Shown here piece after piece: positions 6,401 to 12,908 of a stretch of 27,612 bases of DNA. Each line of letters starts with the position of its first letter. Within the stretch, counting starts at the first letter, position 1. Under the pieces are notes generated by a model. The model was not told the DNA's origin, ran no database searches, and saw only the letters and a program-made list of their open reading frames with translations. This DNA is from Chloroflexota bacterium (GTDB lineage: Bacteria > Chloroflexota > UBA6077), in contig JAJZQR010000039.1 of the NCBI GenBank assembly GCA_021806765.1, positions 1-27,612 of the forward strand. Direction: 5' to 3'. Position numbers and translations under genes: made by a program.

Positions 6401-9352
6401 AGCGGCAAGGCCAGGGTATCCATGGAGGCCAAGGAGTCGGGGACGGTGCGGGTGGTGGCCGAGGTGGCGGACCCCAGGGGCAACCGAAACCGCTCCGCTA
6501 CCTACCTGTACGTGTCGGGCAGCGGGTATGCCGGCTGGCAGATGGAGAGCAACGACCGGCTGCAGTTGATCCCTGATCGGAAGGAGTACAGCGTCGGGGA
6601 CACCGCTCGGGTGCTGGTCCCCTCGCCCATGCAGGAGTCGCTGGCCCTGGTTACCGTCGAGCGGGGCAAGCTGCTCAGCCACCGGGTGGTGCGGCTGAAG
6701 GGGAACAGCGAGACCCTGGAGATCCCCATCCTCCCCGAATACCTGCCCAACGTCTACGTTTCGACCGTTCTCTTCCAGGCTGGCGGTCCCAATACCGTCC
6801 CTGCGTTCAAGGTGGGCTACGGCGAGTTGAAGGTGGCCGTGGCCGACAAGACCCTGAAGATCAACCTGTCCGCCGACAAGCCCCGGTACCAGCCTGGTGA
6901 CATAGCCACCTACACTCTCAACACCACCGACGCCGGGGGCAACGGGGTGCCGGCAGAGGTCTCCCTGGCGGTGGTGGATGCCTCGGTGTCGGCGTTGGCC
7001 GACGACAACTCCCGGGATCTGGTGGACAGCTTCTGGGGACGGCGGGGTCTGGGGGTCTCCACCGCTTCCACCCTGACCCAATCCATCGACCGCTACAACG
7101 AGAACATCCCCAGGGAGAACAAGGGGGCGGGCGGTGGCGGCGACTTCGACGGCATCCGTCGAGAGTTCCCAGACACGGCTTTCTGGGACCCGCGAGTCCA
7201 AACCGACGAGAAGGGCGAGGCCAGGATCAAGGTAAAGCTGCCCGATAACCTGACCACCTGGAGGGCCACCGCCAGAGGGGTGACGGCCTCCACCCAGGTG
7301 GGGAGCACCACGGCGGACGTGGTTACCAGCAAGAGCCTGCTGCTGCGCCCGGCCTTCCCCCGATTCCTGCTGATGGGCGACCACCTCCAACTGGCAACCC
7401 TGCTCCACAACTACACCGATCGAGAGGTGGAGGTGGAGGTCGGCCTCTCCGCCAAGGGAGTTCAGCCCGATGAAGGGAGTGCCTTCGCCCCCCAGAGGGT
7501 GAAGGTGGTGGCGGGGGGCCTGCAGCGGCTGGAGTGGCCGGCCCGGGTGGAGAGCGTGCCCGGAGGTGGATCGAAGGCAATACTGACCCTCACGGCCAGG
7601 CCTCTCACCGAGGGAGTGCCCGGCGATAGCGTGGAGATAACCCTGCCGGTGAACCCTCTCACCACGGCCGAGGTGGTCGCCACCTCCGGCGAGGTGCGGG
7701 ACTCCACCACCGAGCTGGTGACGGTGCCGGAGGGTGCTAACCCGGCCCTGGGCGAGTTGACTGTGGAGACGGAGCCCTCCCTGGCCGCCGGGATGCGCTA
7801 TTCGGCCCGCTTCCTGGAGGAGTTCCCCTACGAGTGCACGGAGCAGACGGTGAGCCGTTTCCTGCCCAGGGTGGTGATGCGGCGGGCCTTCGAGAAGGTT
7901 GGGCTGCCCGACAAGACGGGTATCGCCGGACAGTTGCCCGCCATCGTTGGGCGGAGCCTGCAGCGGCTGTACGGTGGCCAGAAGCCCGACGGCGGCTGGG
8001 GCTGGTGGCCGGGTGACGGCAGCGACCAGTGGATCACCGCTTACGTGGTTCAGGGGTTGGCCGAGGCGCAAGCGGCGGGCTATACCGTGGACCAGGGGGT
8101 GTTGGACAGGGCCGCACAGTTCCTTCGGCGGTCCCTGGACGTCCCCTCCGACGCCCTGCATCCCGAGAATCCCAACAGCCGGGCCTACGTGCTGTATGCC
8201 CTGGCCCTGGCCGGCAAGGGTGACCTGGGGCTCACCAACGCCCTGTACGATCGCAGGTCGGTCCTGGGTAACTACGGCAGGGCGTATCTGCTGCTGGCGC
8301 TCCAGGCGCAGCAGGCCGGCAGCCAGGACGGGAAGCTGAAGAGCCTGGTGTCCGACCTCTCCTCGACGGCCATTGCCAGCGCCACCGGTGCCCATTGGGA
8401 GGAGTCCCAGCAAGACTATCGAACCATGAACACCGACACCCGAAGCACCGCCGTCGTCCTGGACGCCCTGGTGAAGGTTGCCCCCGATAGCCCGCTGATC
8501 CCATCGGCCGTGCGGTGGCTGATGGTAGCCCGCAAGGATGGCCACTGGGAGACCACCCAGGAGACGGCCGCCAGCCTCCTGGCACTGACCGACTACCTGG
8601 AGGCCAGTGGGGAGTTGAAGGCCGACTTCAGCTACAGGGTGAGCCTGAACGGTAAGGAGCTGGCCACAGAGAGCGTGAATCGCGACAATGTGGACGAGTC
8701 GAAGCAGTTGGTGGTGCAGGTGAAGGATCTGCTGCTGGGCGGCGACAACCGGTTGAACGTGGCTCGAGCCAAGCCTCTCCCGGGCCAGAGCGGTGAGGGG
8801 AAGCTGTACTACACCATGGCCCTCCGCTACTTCCTGCCGGGAGAGAAGGTGCCCGCCCAGGCGGAAGGGCTGGCGCTGCTCCGGGAGTACTACCGGCTCG
8901 GCGACGAGGCGGCGGGGCCCGTGACCCAGGTGGCTCCCGGCGAGACCGTGAAAGTGAAGCTGACGGTGGTGGCCCTCCAGGATCTCCACTACCTGCTGGT
9001 GGAGGATCCTCTTCCTTCGGGACTGGAGGCGGTGGACACCAGGTTGAAGACCACTAGCCTCGTAGCCCAGGAAAACACGGGCATGGTGAGCAAGGAGGAC
9101 GCGGAGCGGCAGAAGATGGGAGGGAAGTCCGGCCCCGCCTGGTGGCAGTACGATTACTTCAATCACGTCGAGCCCCGAGACGACCGCGTGGCCCTCTTCG
9201 CCACCTACCTCCCCAAAGGGGGCTACGAGTATACATATCTGGCGCGAGCCACCAGCAGCGGCGAGTTCCAGGCGCTGCCCACCAGAGGTTACGAGATGTA
9301 CTTCCCGGAGGTCCAGGGGCGCAGCGAGGGTAGCAGGTTCACCGTGAAGTAG
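3464..9352 (+). CDS. Bacterial alpha-2-macroglobulin (thioester-containing protease trap)
   Basis: This 1962-residue protein is a bacterial alpha-2-macroglobulin, thought to trap invading proteases when its bait region is cut. The ATG at 3464 is preceded by GGAGG at 3451-3455; an upstream GTG would overlap that site. Order: basic N-terminus and one hydrophobic segment (about 15-38), four Big_5/Ig-like repeats (about 49-440), MG domains with the YTDRPIYRPGQ signature near 671, a bait region, the A2M domain (FPDTAFWDP near 1234), then the thioester YECTEQT with Cys1458 and Gln1461, followed by an alpha-alpha barrel domain (GGWGWWPGDGSDQWITAYV). The Cys-x-x-Gln pair is intact. No lipobox Cys is present, unlike the E. 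coli lipoprotein, so membrane attachment is by the N-terminal segment or the protein is released. It probably works with the upstream PBP1C, repairing wall and blocking proteases at breaches. Confidence 0.93.
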   Translation: MAEGSPQGRRWRWTWATVAAAVLLVAGLLAAAGVAAGGLESPTVEQFGPTAPKDVPVAAPIAVAFDRPMLAPLAERALRIQPAVDGSYSWKGNTLIFTPRSGWARGTKYTVSIEQSARSLFLLPLKEPVSFEFMTAKELGVVTVQPGDGSADVAPEGTIAVQFSYPIVPLGTTGGEPNPIRIEPALQGKGRWLTTSLYLFQPEGGFPAGVRYQLTVPKGLTDTAGSALTSDYRWSFSIKAPSVSKVSPEANTRYVGPNAEVRATFDQPVDRPSAEQRFSLKGPDGTSAAGSLAWDGESLVFRPRAPLRLSTSYTATMAAGVKATRGGGETREFSWSFTTVGVPRVASTVPAAGASNHPLYDSLQIVFSNPMDPESVEKNLTLSPKPEQQQLGWQDSDTRLFIWGPLKPSTRYTLTLAAGSKDRYGQTLSAPLQLTFTTSSLPPQLHAVVPGLVGTFNAAGSPTLYLQHVNVSRIDLSLYRLDRPEFLRIATYTQGKDRFNVDEKRLVRRWSEKPTASAKDRLNLTSTPLGSGPDSKLPAGFYLLKVTSPEGVQDNRLLLVSRLGLTMKKAQDQLLVWATDLTSGQVVPNLLLQVTSGDGKTLATGRTDKDGLLLVAGLPVEKPARGPQLTYVFAEGEGDVGAVGSDWTQGIYPYEFNLPWDPYTLPYRGTLYTDRPIYRPGQKVLYKGIVRSDDDAHYSVPPSGTEVTVEVMDSRGRKVTSDKLKLSDMGTFDGELPLSEEAPLGNYNIVARIGDWSYGVGFGVAEYRKPEFEVKVAPGKESYLQGDQLSVTGSASYYFGQPLANSPMKWRVTSQNYLFSLPDTDYQFVDTDLLREARMEGDRVRTEGKGSSDAQGNFAFQFPADLSKDLLSQRFTIESTLTDANNQEVSARTEVVVHKGQWYPGLKSERYVARAGEMATMDLLVVDTQRKPVPGASVAVSFYNRKWLSVKEKQPDGSYLWTSKPEDTLLNTRTVITDPSGKARVSMEAKESGTVRVVAEVADPRGNRNRSATYLYVSGSGYAGWQMESNDRLQLIPDRKEYSVGDTARVLVPSPMQESLALVTVERGKLLSHRVVRLKGNSETLEIPILPEYLPNVYVSTVLFQAGGPNTVPAFKVGYGELKVAVADKTLKINLSADKPRYQPGDIATYTLNTTDAGGNGVPAEVSLAVVDASVSALADDNSRDLVDSFWGRRGLGVSTASTLTQSIDRYNENIPRENKGAGGGGDFDGIRREFPDTAFWDPRVQTDEKGEARIKVKLPDNLTTWRATARGVTASTQVGSTTADVVTSKSLLLRPAFPRFLLMGDHLQLATLLHNYTDREVEVEVGLSAKGVQPDEGSAFAPQRVKVVAGGLQRLEWPARVESVPGGGSKAILTLTARPLTEGVPGDSVEITLPVNPLTTAEVVATSGEVRDSTTELVTVPEGANPALGELTVETEPSLAAGMRYSARFLEEFPYECTEQTVSRFLPRVVMRRAFEKVGLPDKTGIAGQLPAIVGRSLQRLYGGQKPDGGWGWWPGDGSDQWITAYVVQGLAEAQAAGYTVDQGVLDRAAQFLRRSLDVPSDALHPENPNSRAYVLYALALAGKGDLGLTNALYDRRSVLGNYGRAYLLLALQAQQAGSQDGKLKSLVSDLSSTAIASATGAHWEESQQDYRTMNTDTRSTAVVLDALVKVAPDSPLIPSAVRWLMVARKDGHWETTQETAASLLALTDYLEASGELKADFSYRVSLNGKELATESVNRDNVDESKQLVVQVKDLLLGGDNRLNVARAKPLPGQSGEGKLYYTMALRYFLPGEKVPAQAEGLALLREYYRLGDEAAGPVTQVAPGETVKVKLTVVALQDLHYLLVEDPLPSGLEAVDTRLKTTSLVAQENTGMVSKEDAERQKMGGKSGPAWWQYDYFNHVEPRDDRVALFATYLPKGGYEYTYLARATSSGEFQALPTRGYEMYFPEVQGRSEGSRFTVK

Positions 9353-9366
9353 GAGACGGGGAGACT

Positions 9367-9387
9367 CCCTCTCCCTCTGGGAGAGGG
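9367..9387 (+). terminator. Hairpin just after the alpha-2-macroglobulin gene
   Basis: CCCTCTCCC (9367-9375) pairs perfectly with GGGAGAGGG (9379-9387) around a three-base loop, 14 bases after the stop codon. It has no T-run. The sequence resembles a widespread intergenic CCCTCTCCC palindrome seen in many genomes, so it may be a repeat that also works as a terminator stem. Confidence 0.45.
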
Positions 9388-9429
9388 TCAGGGTGAGGGC
9401 TGACAGGGCAGCTGCTGCCCGATGGAATC

Positions 9430-9461
9430 AGTGGGGGCGGGTCGTACGACCCGCCCCCACT
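9430..9461. terminator. Perfect 32-bp palindrome between converging genes
   Basis: Each 16-base arm (AGTGGGGGCGGGTCGT and its exact complement) meets at the centre without a loop. It lies between the plus-strand macroglobulin gene (ends 9352) and the minus-strand transporter gene (ends 9487), where a bidirectional terminator would be expected. No T-run is visible on either side. A REP-like repeat is the alternative reading. Confidence 0.45.
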
Positions 9462-9486
9462 GGTGATTGGGACCCATTCGGGCCCG

Positions 9487-10224
9487 TTAGTACGGCAGCA
9501 CTTCCCTCTGCATAGTGCTGTTGATTACGATCGCAGCCGAGGCGTAGAAAGCGCCCAGCGCCGATGCGATGGCCGAGTAGCCAGCGGCCCAGAAGACGAA
9601 GGTAGCGCCTCCGCCGATGAAGAATGCCGCCGACAGCAGGGCCAGGGATGCCGTCAGGAAGGCGGTAACCCAGACCATCACCGAACTCTCACCCATCGCT
9701 GCCCAGGTGAGGTAGGCGGCGATGAAAGCGAACATCGCCACCGCAATGCCCGCCGCGACGTCGGGGCCCACGAGGGCGGTCGCCGGGAGGAACGTGGCGC
9801 CGACCAGGATGATGCTCAGCCCCAGGGTGGCGTACAGGGAGCCGAAGACGCCCAGGAAGGTTGCCCAGAAGGTGCTGCCCTTCCGGAACGCCCACATGGC
9901 GGCGACGAACTGTGCGATGCCGCCGAAGATGATCAGCAGAGGTATCGTGCTGATGAAACCTGCCGCGACCTGAGCCGCACCTGGCACGGAGATGATTTGC
10001 TGCCAGCCGGCGAACGCCGATCCCACGGTGAAGGTGGTAGCCGCGAAGGCAGCCAGCCCCAGCGGTGCAGCGTCGGCGACCGTGGCGTGCGCGTTCAACT
10101 CGAGTTCCTGGATGCGCTCCTCGGGAGCGACGGGCCTGATAGGCCCGGATACCGTCCAGCGTTCCTCATGGGGATGCACTGGCTCTTCCATCCGTTCTCT
10201 CTCTGGCCGTCGTTGCTGTGCCAT
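9487..10224 (-). CDS. Acetate uptake transporter, GPR1/FUN34/YaaH family (copy 1)
   Basis: This 245-residue membrane protein belongs to the GPR1/FUN34/YaaH (SatP) family, which imports acetate and succinate through six helices. The family signature appears as DAAPLGLAAFAATTFTV after a soluble N-terminus of about 55 residues, and FGGIAQFVAAMWAFRKG matches the second conserved block. The ATG ending at 10224 is preceded on the minus strand by AAGGAG at good spacing; the open frame upstream reads like non-coding sequence. It is a paralogue of the gene at 10693-11427. Both begin MAQQR and end REVLPY, which points to tandem duplication. The two genes are 468 bases apart, so they may have separate promoters. 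Confidence 0.9.
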   Translation of the reverse strand: MAQQRRPERERMEEPVHPHEERWTVSGPIRPVAPEERIQELELNAHATVADAAPLGLAAFAATTFTVGSAFAGWQQIISVPGAAQVAAGFISTIPLLIIFGGIAQFVAAMWAFRKGSTFWATFLGVFGSLYATLGLSIILVGATFLPATALVGPDVAAGIAVAMFAFIAAYLTWAAMGESSVMVWVTAFLTASLALLSAAFFIGGGATFVFWAAGYSAIASALGAFYASAAIVINSTMQREVLPY

Positions 10225-10692
10225 TTTCCCCAATCTCCTTTTCGGCAGCCGTGGGTCCGGGCATCCACGCCCGGTTGGTCCTCTCGGTCCGGCTCGACCA
10301 CCCGGCCCTTCGACTGCAAGCTGGTGACCCGGCCGGAACACCCCGCTCCGGCCCTCTTGCTGGACCTAAGGCCGGAAGCGGCCCGGCCGGGCCAGCGTCC
10401 TGTCCCCGACGTTTCTCCCGAGGGAAACCCTTCCAGGAGTTTGGTCAGGGCAGTGGTTGACGCATTCTCTGTGCCATGTCTTGGCTCCGCACCCCCAGGC
10501 AGTCCGCCGGTCCTGTTCCTGGCAATGGTTGTCCGAATGTTACTATTGCCACCATCCTCTGCTCAGTGCGCCGTGCCGCAAATTCGATGCTGTAGGGCGG
10601 GGTCTTGTACCCCACCGCCTGGTACCAGTCGTGCGGCCAGCGGCGGGGGATAAACCCCCGCCCTACGGTACTGGACTTGAGGAACGATGCAC
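10225..10692. other. 468-base gap between the two transporter genes, with a REP pair and no gene
   Basis: The half next to the copy 1 start (10225-10590) is GC-rich, with several CCGG-type short inverted repeats, and must contain the leader and promoter of copy 1. No convincing -35/-10 pair or riboswitch class could be recognised. The half next to the end of copy 2 holds the convergent REP pair at 10592-10666. No open frame here shows coding character. Confidence 0.6.
10592..10666. repeat. Convergent GTAG-headed REP pair (REPIN-like)
   Basis: The plus-strand unit is GTAG (10592-10595) plus a GGCGGGG/CCCC..CGCC stem ending at 10619. The minus-strand unit is GTAG (10666-10663) plus stem GGCGGGGG / CCCCCGCC around a TTTAT loop, ending at 10642. 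The stem sequence differs from the copies near the RAYT, but the GTAG foot and facing orientation are the same. It follows the stop of the 10693-11427 gene and could stabilise or end its transcript. Confidence 0.6.
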
Positions 10693-11427
10693 TTAGTAAG
10701 GCAGCACCTCACGTCGGGTGGCGCTGTTGATGACGATCGCCGCCGAGGCGTAGAAGGCCAGCAGCGACGATACGATGCCGGTATACCCACCAGCCGTGAT
10801 GGCCAGGTTCGGCGGACCCACGAAGAAGCCGGCCGTCAGCAGGGCGTAGGTGGCGCACAGGAAGCCCAGCACCGCTACCAGCACCGTGCTGATCCCTGTT
10901 GCGGCGAAGGCCAGATAGCCGGCGATCAGGGCGAACATCGCCAGCGTGGTGGCCACAGTGAAGTCGCCGGGGACCGTGCCCAGCGGAATGGCGCCCGACG
11001 CGATCAACAGGATGATGATGGCGAACAGTGTGTTGAAGGCCCCGAAGGAGCCGAAGGCTGTCGCCGCGAAGGTGTTGCCCTTCCGGAAGGCCCACATGGC
11101 CGCGATGTACTGGGAAATGCCACCGAAGATGAACAGTATCGGTGCCGCCGCGATCAGGCCGATGATGGGATTCCCGAACCAACCCGCGTTGACGGCGCTG
11201 ACTGTGAAAGTGGCGGCGGCGAAGCTGGCCAGCCCCAGGGGCACCGGATCGCCCACTGTGGCCTGGGCATTCAACTCCAGCTGATCTACCGTCTCCCGAG
11301 GCGCTCCCCCGGGGACCGGCCCTGCCGGTGTCCAGCGCTCCTCCGCCGGCTGAACCGGCTCCAGCCGCGCCGACTCACGAGGCACCCTGGGATGCTCTTC
11401 TGGTTCTTCGTGCCGTTGTTGTGCCAT
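10693..11427 (-). CDS. Acetate uptake transporter, GPR1/FUN34/YaaH family (copy 2)
   Basis: This 244-residue protein is a paralogue of the transporter at 9487-10224. It shows DPVPLGLASFAAATFTV, FGGISQYIAAMWAFRKGNTF and six hydrophobic segments, and probably carries acetate or related short carboxylates across the inner membrane. The minus-strand start at 11427 is preceded by GGAGGAGGG at suitable distance. The extended N-terminus, rich in Pro, Glu and Arg, is shared with copy 1 and longer than in E. coli SatP. The middle helices differ clearly between copies, so the duplication is not recent and the substrates or affinities may have diverged. Confidence 0.9.
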   Translation of the reverse strand: MAQQRHEEPEEHPRVPRESARLEPVQPAEERWTPAGPVPGGAPRETVDQLELNAQATVGDPVPLGLASFAAATFTVSAVNAGWFGNPIIGLIAAAPILFIFGGISQYIAAMWAFRKGNTFAATAFGSFGAFNTLFAIIILLIASGAIPLGTVPGDFTVATTLAMFALIAGYLAFAATGISTVLVAVLGFLCATYALLTAGFFVGPPNLAITAGGYTGIVSSLLAFYASAAIVINSATRREVLPY

Positions 11428-11672
11428 TCTTGCGTCCCTCCTCCAGCAGACTTCGGGATAGGGCAGAAGCCCGTCCCTCGATCTGACTGTGTCTTTTCTT
11501 TGGCCATCGGCTTGCCGGCCGTGACCATACCCTGCGGGGTAACGGAGCCTCTGTCAGGCCCCATTCTCGTGCTGCAGTCGAGCACACCGATCTTCTCGAG
11601 GAGTTGCGTGTGTCGCGCAGCCCACAGGGATGGCCGAAGGACGCACAGCCCGTGCCAGGAAGGAGACGGGGA

Positions 11673-11875
11673 GGCATGGTTCATGGGGACGGGTAGTTGG
11701 AGTTACAGTTTAATGCGACGTCACCCCCGCGCAAGCGGGGGTCCAGACGTCCCCTCTCCTCGTGAGGCTGCTCCTTCACGCCAACGGGGGGGACCCTGGA
11801 TGCCCGATCAGGTCGGGCACGACGATCCGGGTAGCCTGCCTTCGTTAGACTGTCACTCTATCTGCGAACCATGCC
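11673..11875. mobile_element. MITE copy A (203 bp, terminal inverted repeats, 8-bp target duplication)
   Basis: The element begins GGCATGGTTCA (11673-11683) and ends with the near-exact complement GAACCATGCC (11866-11875). A second, subterminal inverted repeat is AGTTACAGTTTAA on the left and the complement of AGTGACAGTCTAA on the right. Inside are two hairpins: ACCCCCGC / GCGGGGGT near 11722-11741 and TGCCCGA / TCGGGCA near 11800-11818. The 8 bases GACGGGGA occur directly before (11665-11672) and directly after (11876-11883). It has no coding capacity. Its sequence matches 23926-24127 over nearly its whole length, so it is a non-autonomous transposon moved by a transposase encoded elsewhere. 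The GGC ends with an 8-bp duplication suggest an ISL3-, IS1595- or IS256-like enzyme; this is inference. Confidence 0.85.
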
Positions 11876-11929
11876 GACGGGGAGACGGGGGGATGGGGGG
11901 ACGGGGTGAGGCGAGGCCGAATTTGGAGT

Positions 11930-11947
11930 GCGGTGGCTTGCCACCGC
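11930..11947. repeat. Perfect 8-bp stem-loop
   Basis: GCGGTGGC (11930-11937) and GCCACCGC (11940-11947) pair around a two-base loop. It is one of several dissimilar perfect hairpins in this gap and may be a dispersed repeat or part of the terminator region of the minus-strand gene ending at 12041. Confidence 0.4.
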
Positions 11948-12002
11948 CTTCGATCCGACCTGAAGCGACTCCTCACGAGGGGGGATGAAGGGGCAGTCGA
12001 CG

Positions 12003-12030
12003 GTAGGGGCGACCGGCCGGTCGCCCCTAC
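12003..12030. repeat. Perfect 28-bp REP-like palindrome with GTAG at both ends
   Basis: GTAGGGGCGACCGG meets its exact complement at the centre, so GTAG stands at the 5' foot on both strands. The arm GTAGGGGCGACC is identical to the REP arm at 3373-3384, which links it to the RAYT-associated family. It lies 10 bases past the stop of the RraA-like gene (minus strand), where it could also act as a terminator stem. Confidence 0.6.
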
Positions 12031-12040
12031 ATCAACTAGG

Positions 12041-12703
12041 CTACGCCTTCTTCAGCAGCTTCTTCTTGGCCAGGACCGTGTTCAGCTCAGCCATGGGCAC
12101 CCGCTTCTGGATCGCCTCTTCCTGTTCCTTCTCCAGTTCGGCTATGTCCCGGGCCTGGAACAGTACCTCATCCGCCCTCTCCGGCGGAACGACGACGATG
12201 CCATCGCCGTCGCCCACCACGATGTCGCCCGGCCGGATCTGGGCGCCGGCGAACTCGACCGGCTCGTTGACGGCAATCAACTCCAGATGAGTGGAAAAAG
12301 GGCGGATTCCGGCGCCTCGGGCGAAGACGGGCATCGACAGTTCGGCGATCTCGTCGGCGTCGCGGACGCAGCCGTCCACCACGATGGCCGCCAAGCCGTG
12401 GTACATAGCCTCGTGGCAGACGTTCTCACCCAACAACCAACAAGGAGACCCCTCCGCCGCGACGACCAGCACGTCGCCCGGCTTGGCTTCTCGAATGAAC
12501 TCGTACTGGTTGGGCATCTTGGCACCGCCGCCCCGCTTGGGGCCGTACTTCATGGTAACGGCTCGACCAGCGAAACGGTGCGATCTGGGGGAAAGGGGAA
12601 CCACTCCCTCGGACCAACCGGAGATCCCCAGGCGAACCATGGAGTCTGTCACGTAACCGCTAGGAACCTGCTTGAACTGGTTGATGGCTTCTTCGATGGA
12701 CAT
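12041..12703 (-). CDS. RraA-like / HMG-CHA aldolase family protein
   Basis: This 220-residue protein has the RraA fold shared by 4-hydroxy-4-methyl-2-oxoglutarate (HMG) aldolases, oxaloacetate decarboxylases and the RNase E regulator RraA. It shows the G-x20-R-D metal/oxyanion signature: GEN in the LLGENVCHEAM segment, then VVDGCVRDADEI. PGDIVVGDGDGIVVVP matches the conserved C-terminal block. The start at 12703 has AGGAG about nine bases upstream. Next to an enolase-superfamily dehydratase/racemase in the same orientation, a lyase for a keto-acid product is the likelier role than RNase E control. The substrate cannot be read from sequence. The KKKLLKKA tail is a basic extension of unknown role. 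Confidence 0.85.
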   Translation of the reverse strand: MSIEEAINQFKQVPSGYVTDSMVRLGISGWSEGVVPLSPRSHRFAGRAVTMKYGPKRGGGAKMPNQYEFIREAKPGDVLVVAAEGSPCWLLGENVCHEAMYHGLAAIVVDGCVRDADEIAELSMPVFARGAGIRPFSTHLELIAVNEPVEFAGAQIRPGDIVVGDGDGIVVVPPERADEVLFQARDIAELEKEQEEAIQKRVPMAELNTVLAKKKLLKKA

Positions 12704-12715
12704 TCACCTACTCTC

Positions 12716-12778
12716 CTAGTTCTCGATTAGGACCTCGTCGTCCCAAACACTCTCGAAGAACAGCTTGTGCTTCGATTC
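12716..12778 (-). pseudogene. Possible C-terminal remnant of a lost gene upstream of the RraA-like gene
   Basis: Twenty codons read ESKHKLFFESVWDDEVLIEN before TAG (12718-12716), bounded upstream by TGA. The stop overlaps the TAGGAG Shine-Dalgarno of the RraA-like gene, the usual arrangement for the end of an operon partner. The composition looks like a real protein tail, but no start or upstream coding exists; the preceding bases hold a hairpin (12829-12852). A deletion of the gene body is one explanation, chance the other. Confidence 0.28.
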
Positions 12779-12828
12779 TCAAGTTGCCACAGCTTACCCT
12801 ATCGGCTGGAGGATTGTGAAGTGGGGCG

Positions 12829-12852
12829 GGGCCGGTCGGGGGCGACCGGCCC
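12829..12852 (-). terminator. Hairpin after the enolase-superfamily gene
   Basis: GGGCCGGTCG (12829-12838) and CGACCGGCCC (12843-12852) form a perfect 10-bp stem around GGGG. It lies 57 bases past the stop at 12909 and before the RraA-like gene, so it may attenuate the minus-strand transcript. No T-run follows. The core resembles the palindrome at 12003-12030. Confidence 0.4.
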
Positions 12853-12908
12853 GACTGGAGGTTTATCGGACAGCAATGGGCGCGCCCGGCTCCTGCTGGA
12901 CATGGATG

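Larger units (their letters stand above)
11428..12040. other. 613-base gap holding a MITE and further hairpins
   Basis: Bases 11428-11664 form the leader region of the copy 2 transporter; no promoter or riboswitch was recognised there. Then come the MITE at 11673-11875 with its 8-bp target duplication, a G-rich tract (about 11876-11906), the hairpin at 11930-11947 and the palindrome at 12003-12030. Overlapping open frames in this gap are low-complexity and lack ribosome sites. Confidence 0.6.

Noticed and set aside
5348..9166. A very long open frame on the minus strand (over 1200 codons) opposite the alpha-2-macroglobulin gene
   Set aside because: It is a shadow of GC-rich codon bias. The plus-strand product has clear family domains, and the minus-strand translation is low-complexity His/Gly/Gln-rich with no recognisable domain.
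9364..9399. The CCCTCTCCC...GGGTGAGGG stretch as a family-specific mobile element
   Set aside because: It is a single copy in this window, without target duplication. Similar palindromes are common in many genomes, so it was kept only as a terminator-like hairpin.
10275..10298. GGACCGAGAGG on the minus strand upstream of transporter copy 1, reminiscent of the ykkC (guanidine) riboswitch
   Set aside because: Only this short piece matches; the other conserved ykkC segments are missing, and the downstream gene is not a guanidine-type gene.
11673..11875. CRISPR-like repeats from the ACCCCCGC hairpins
   Set aside because: The repeated units are far apart, single and bounded by inverted repeats with target duplications; there is no regular repeat-spacer array and no cas gene.
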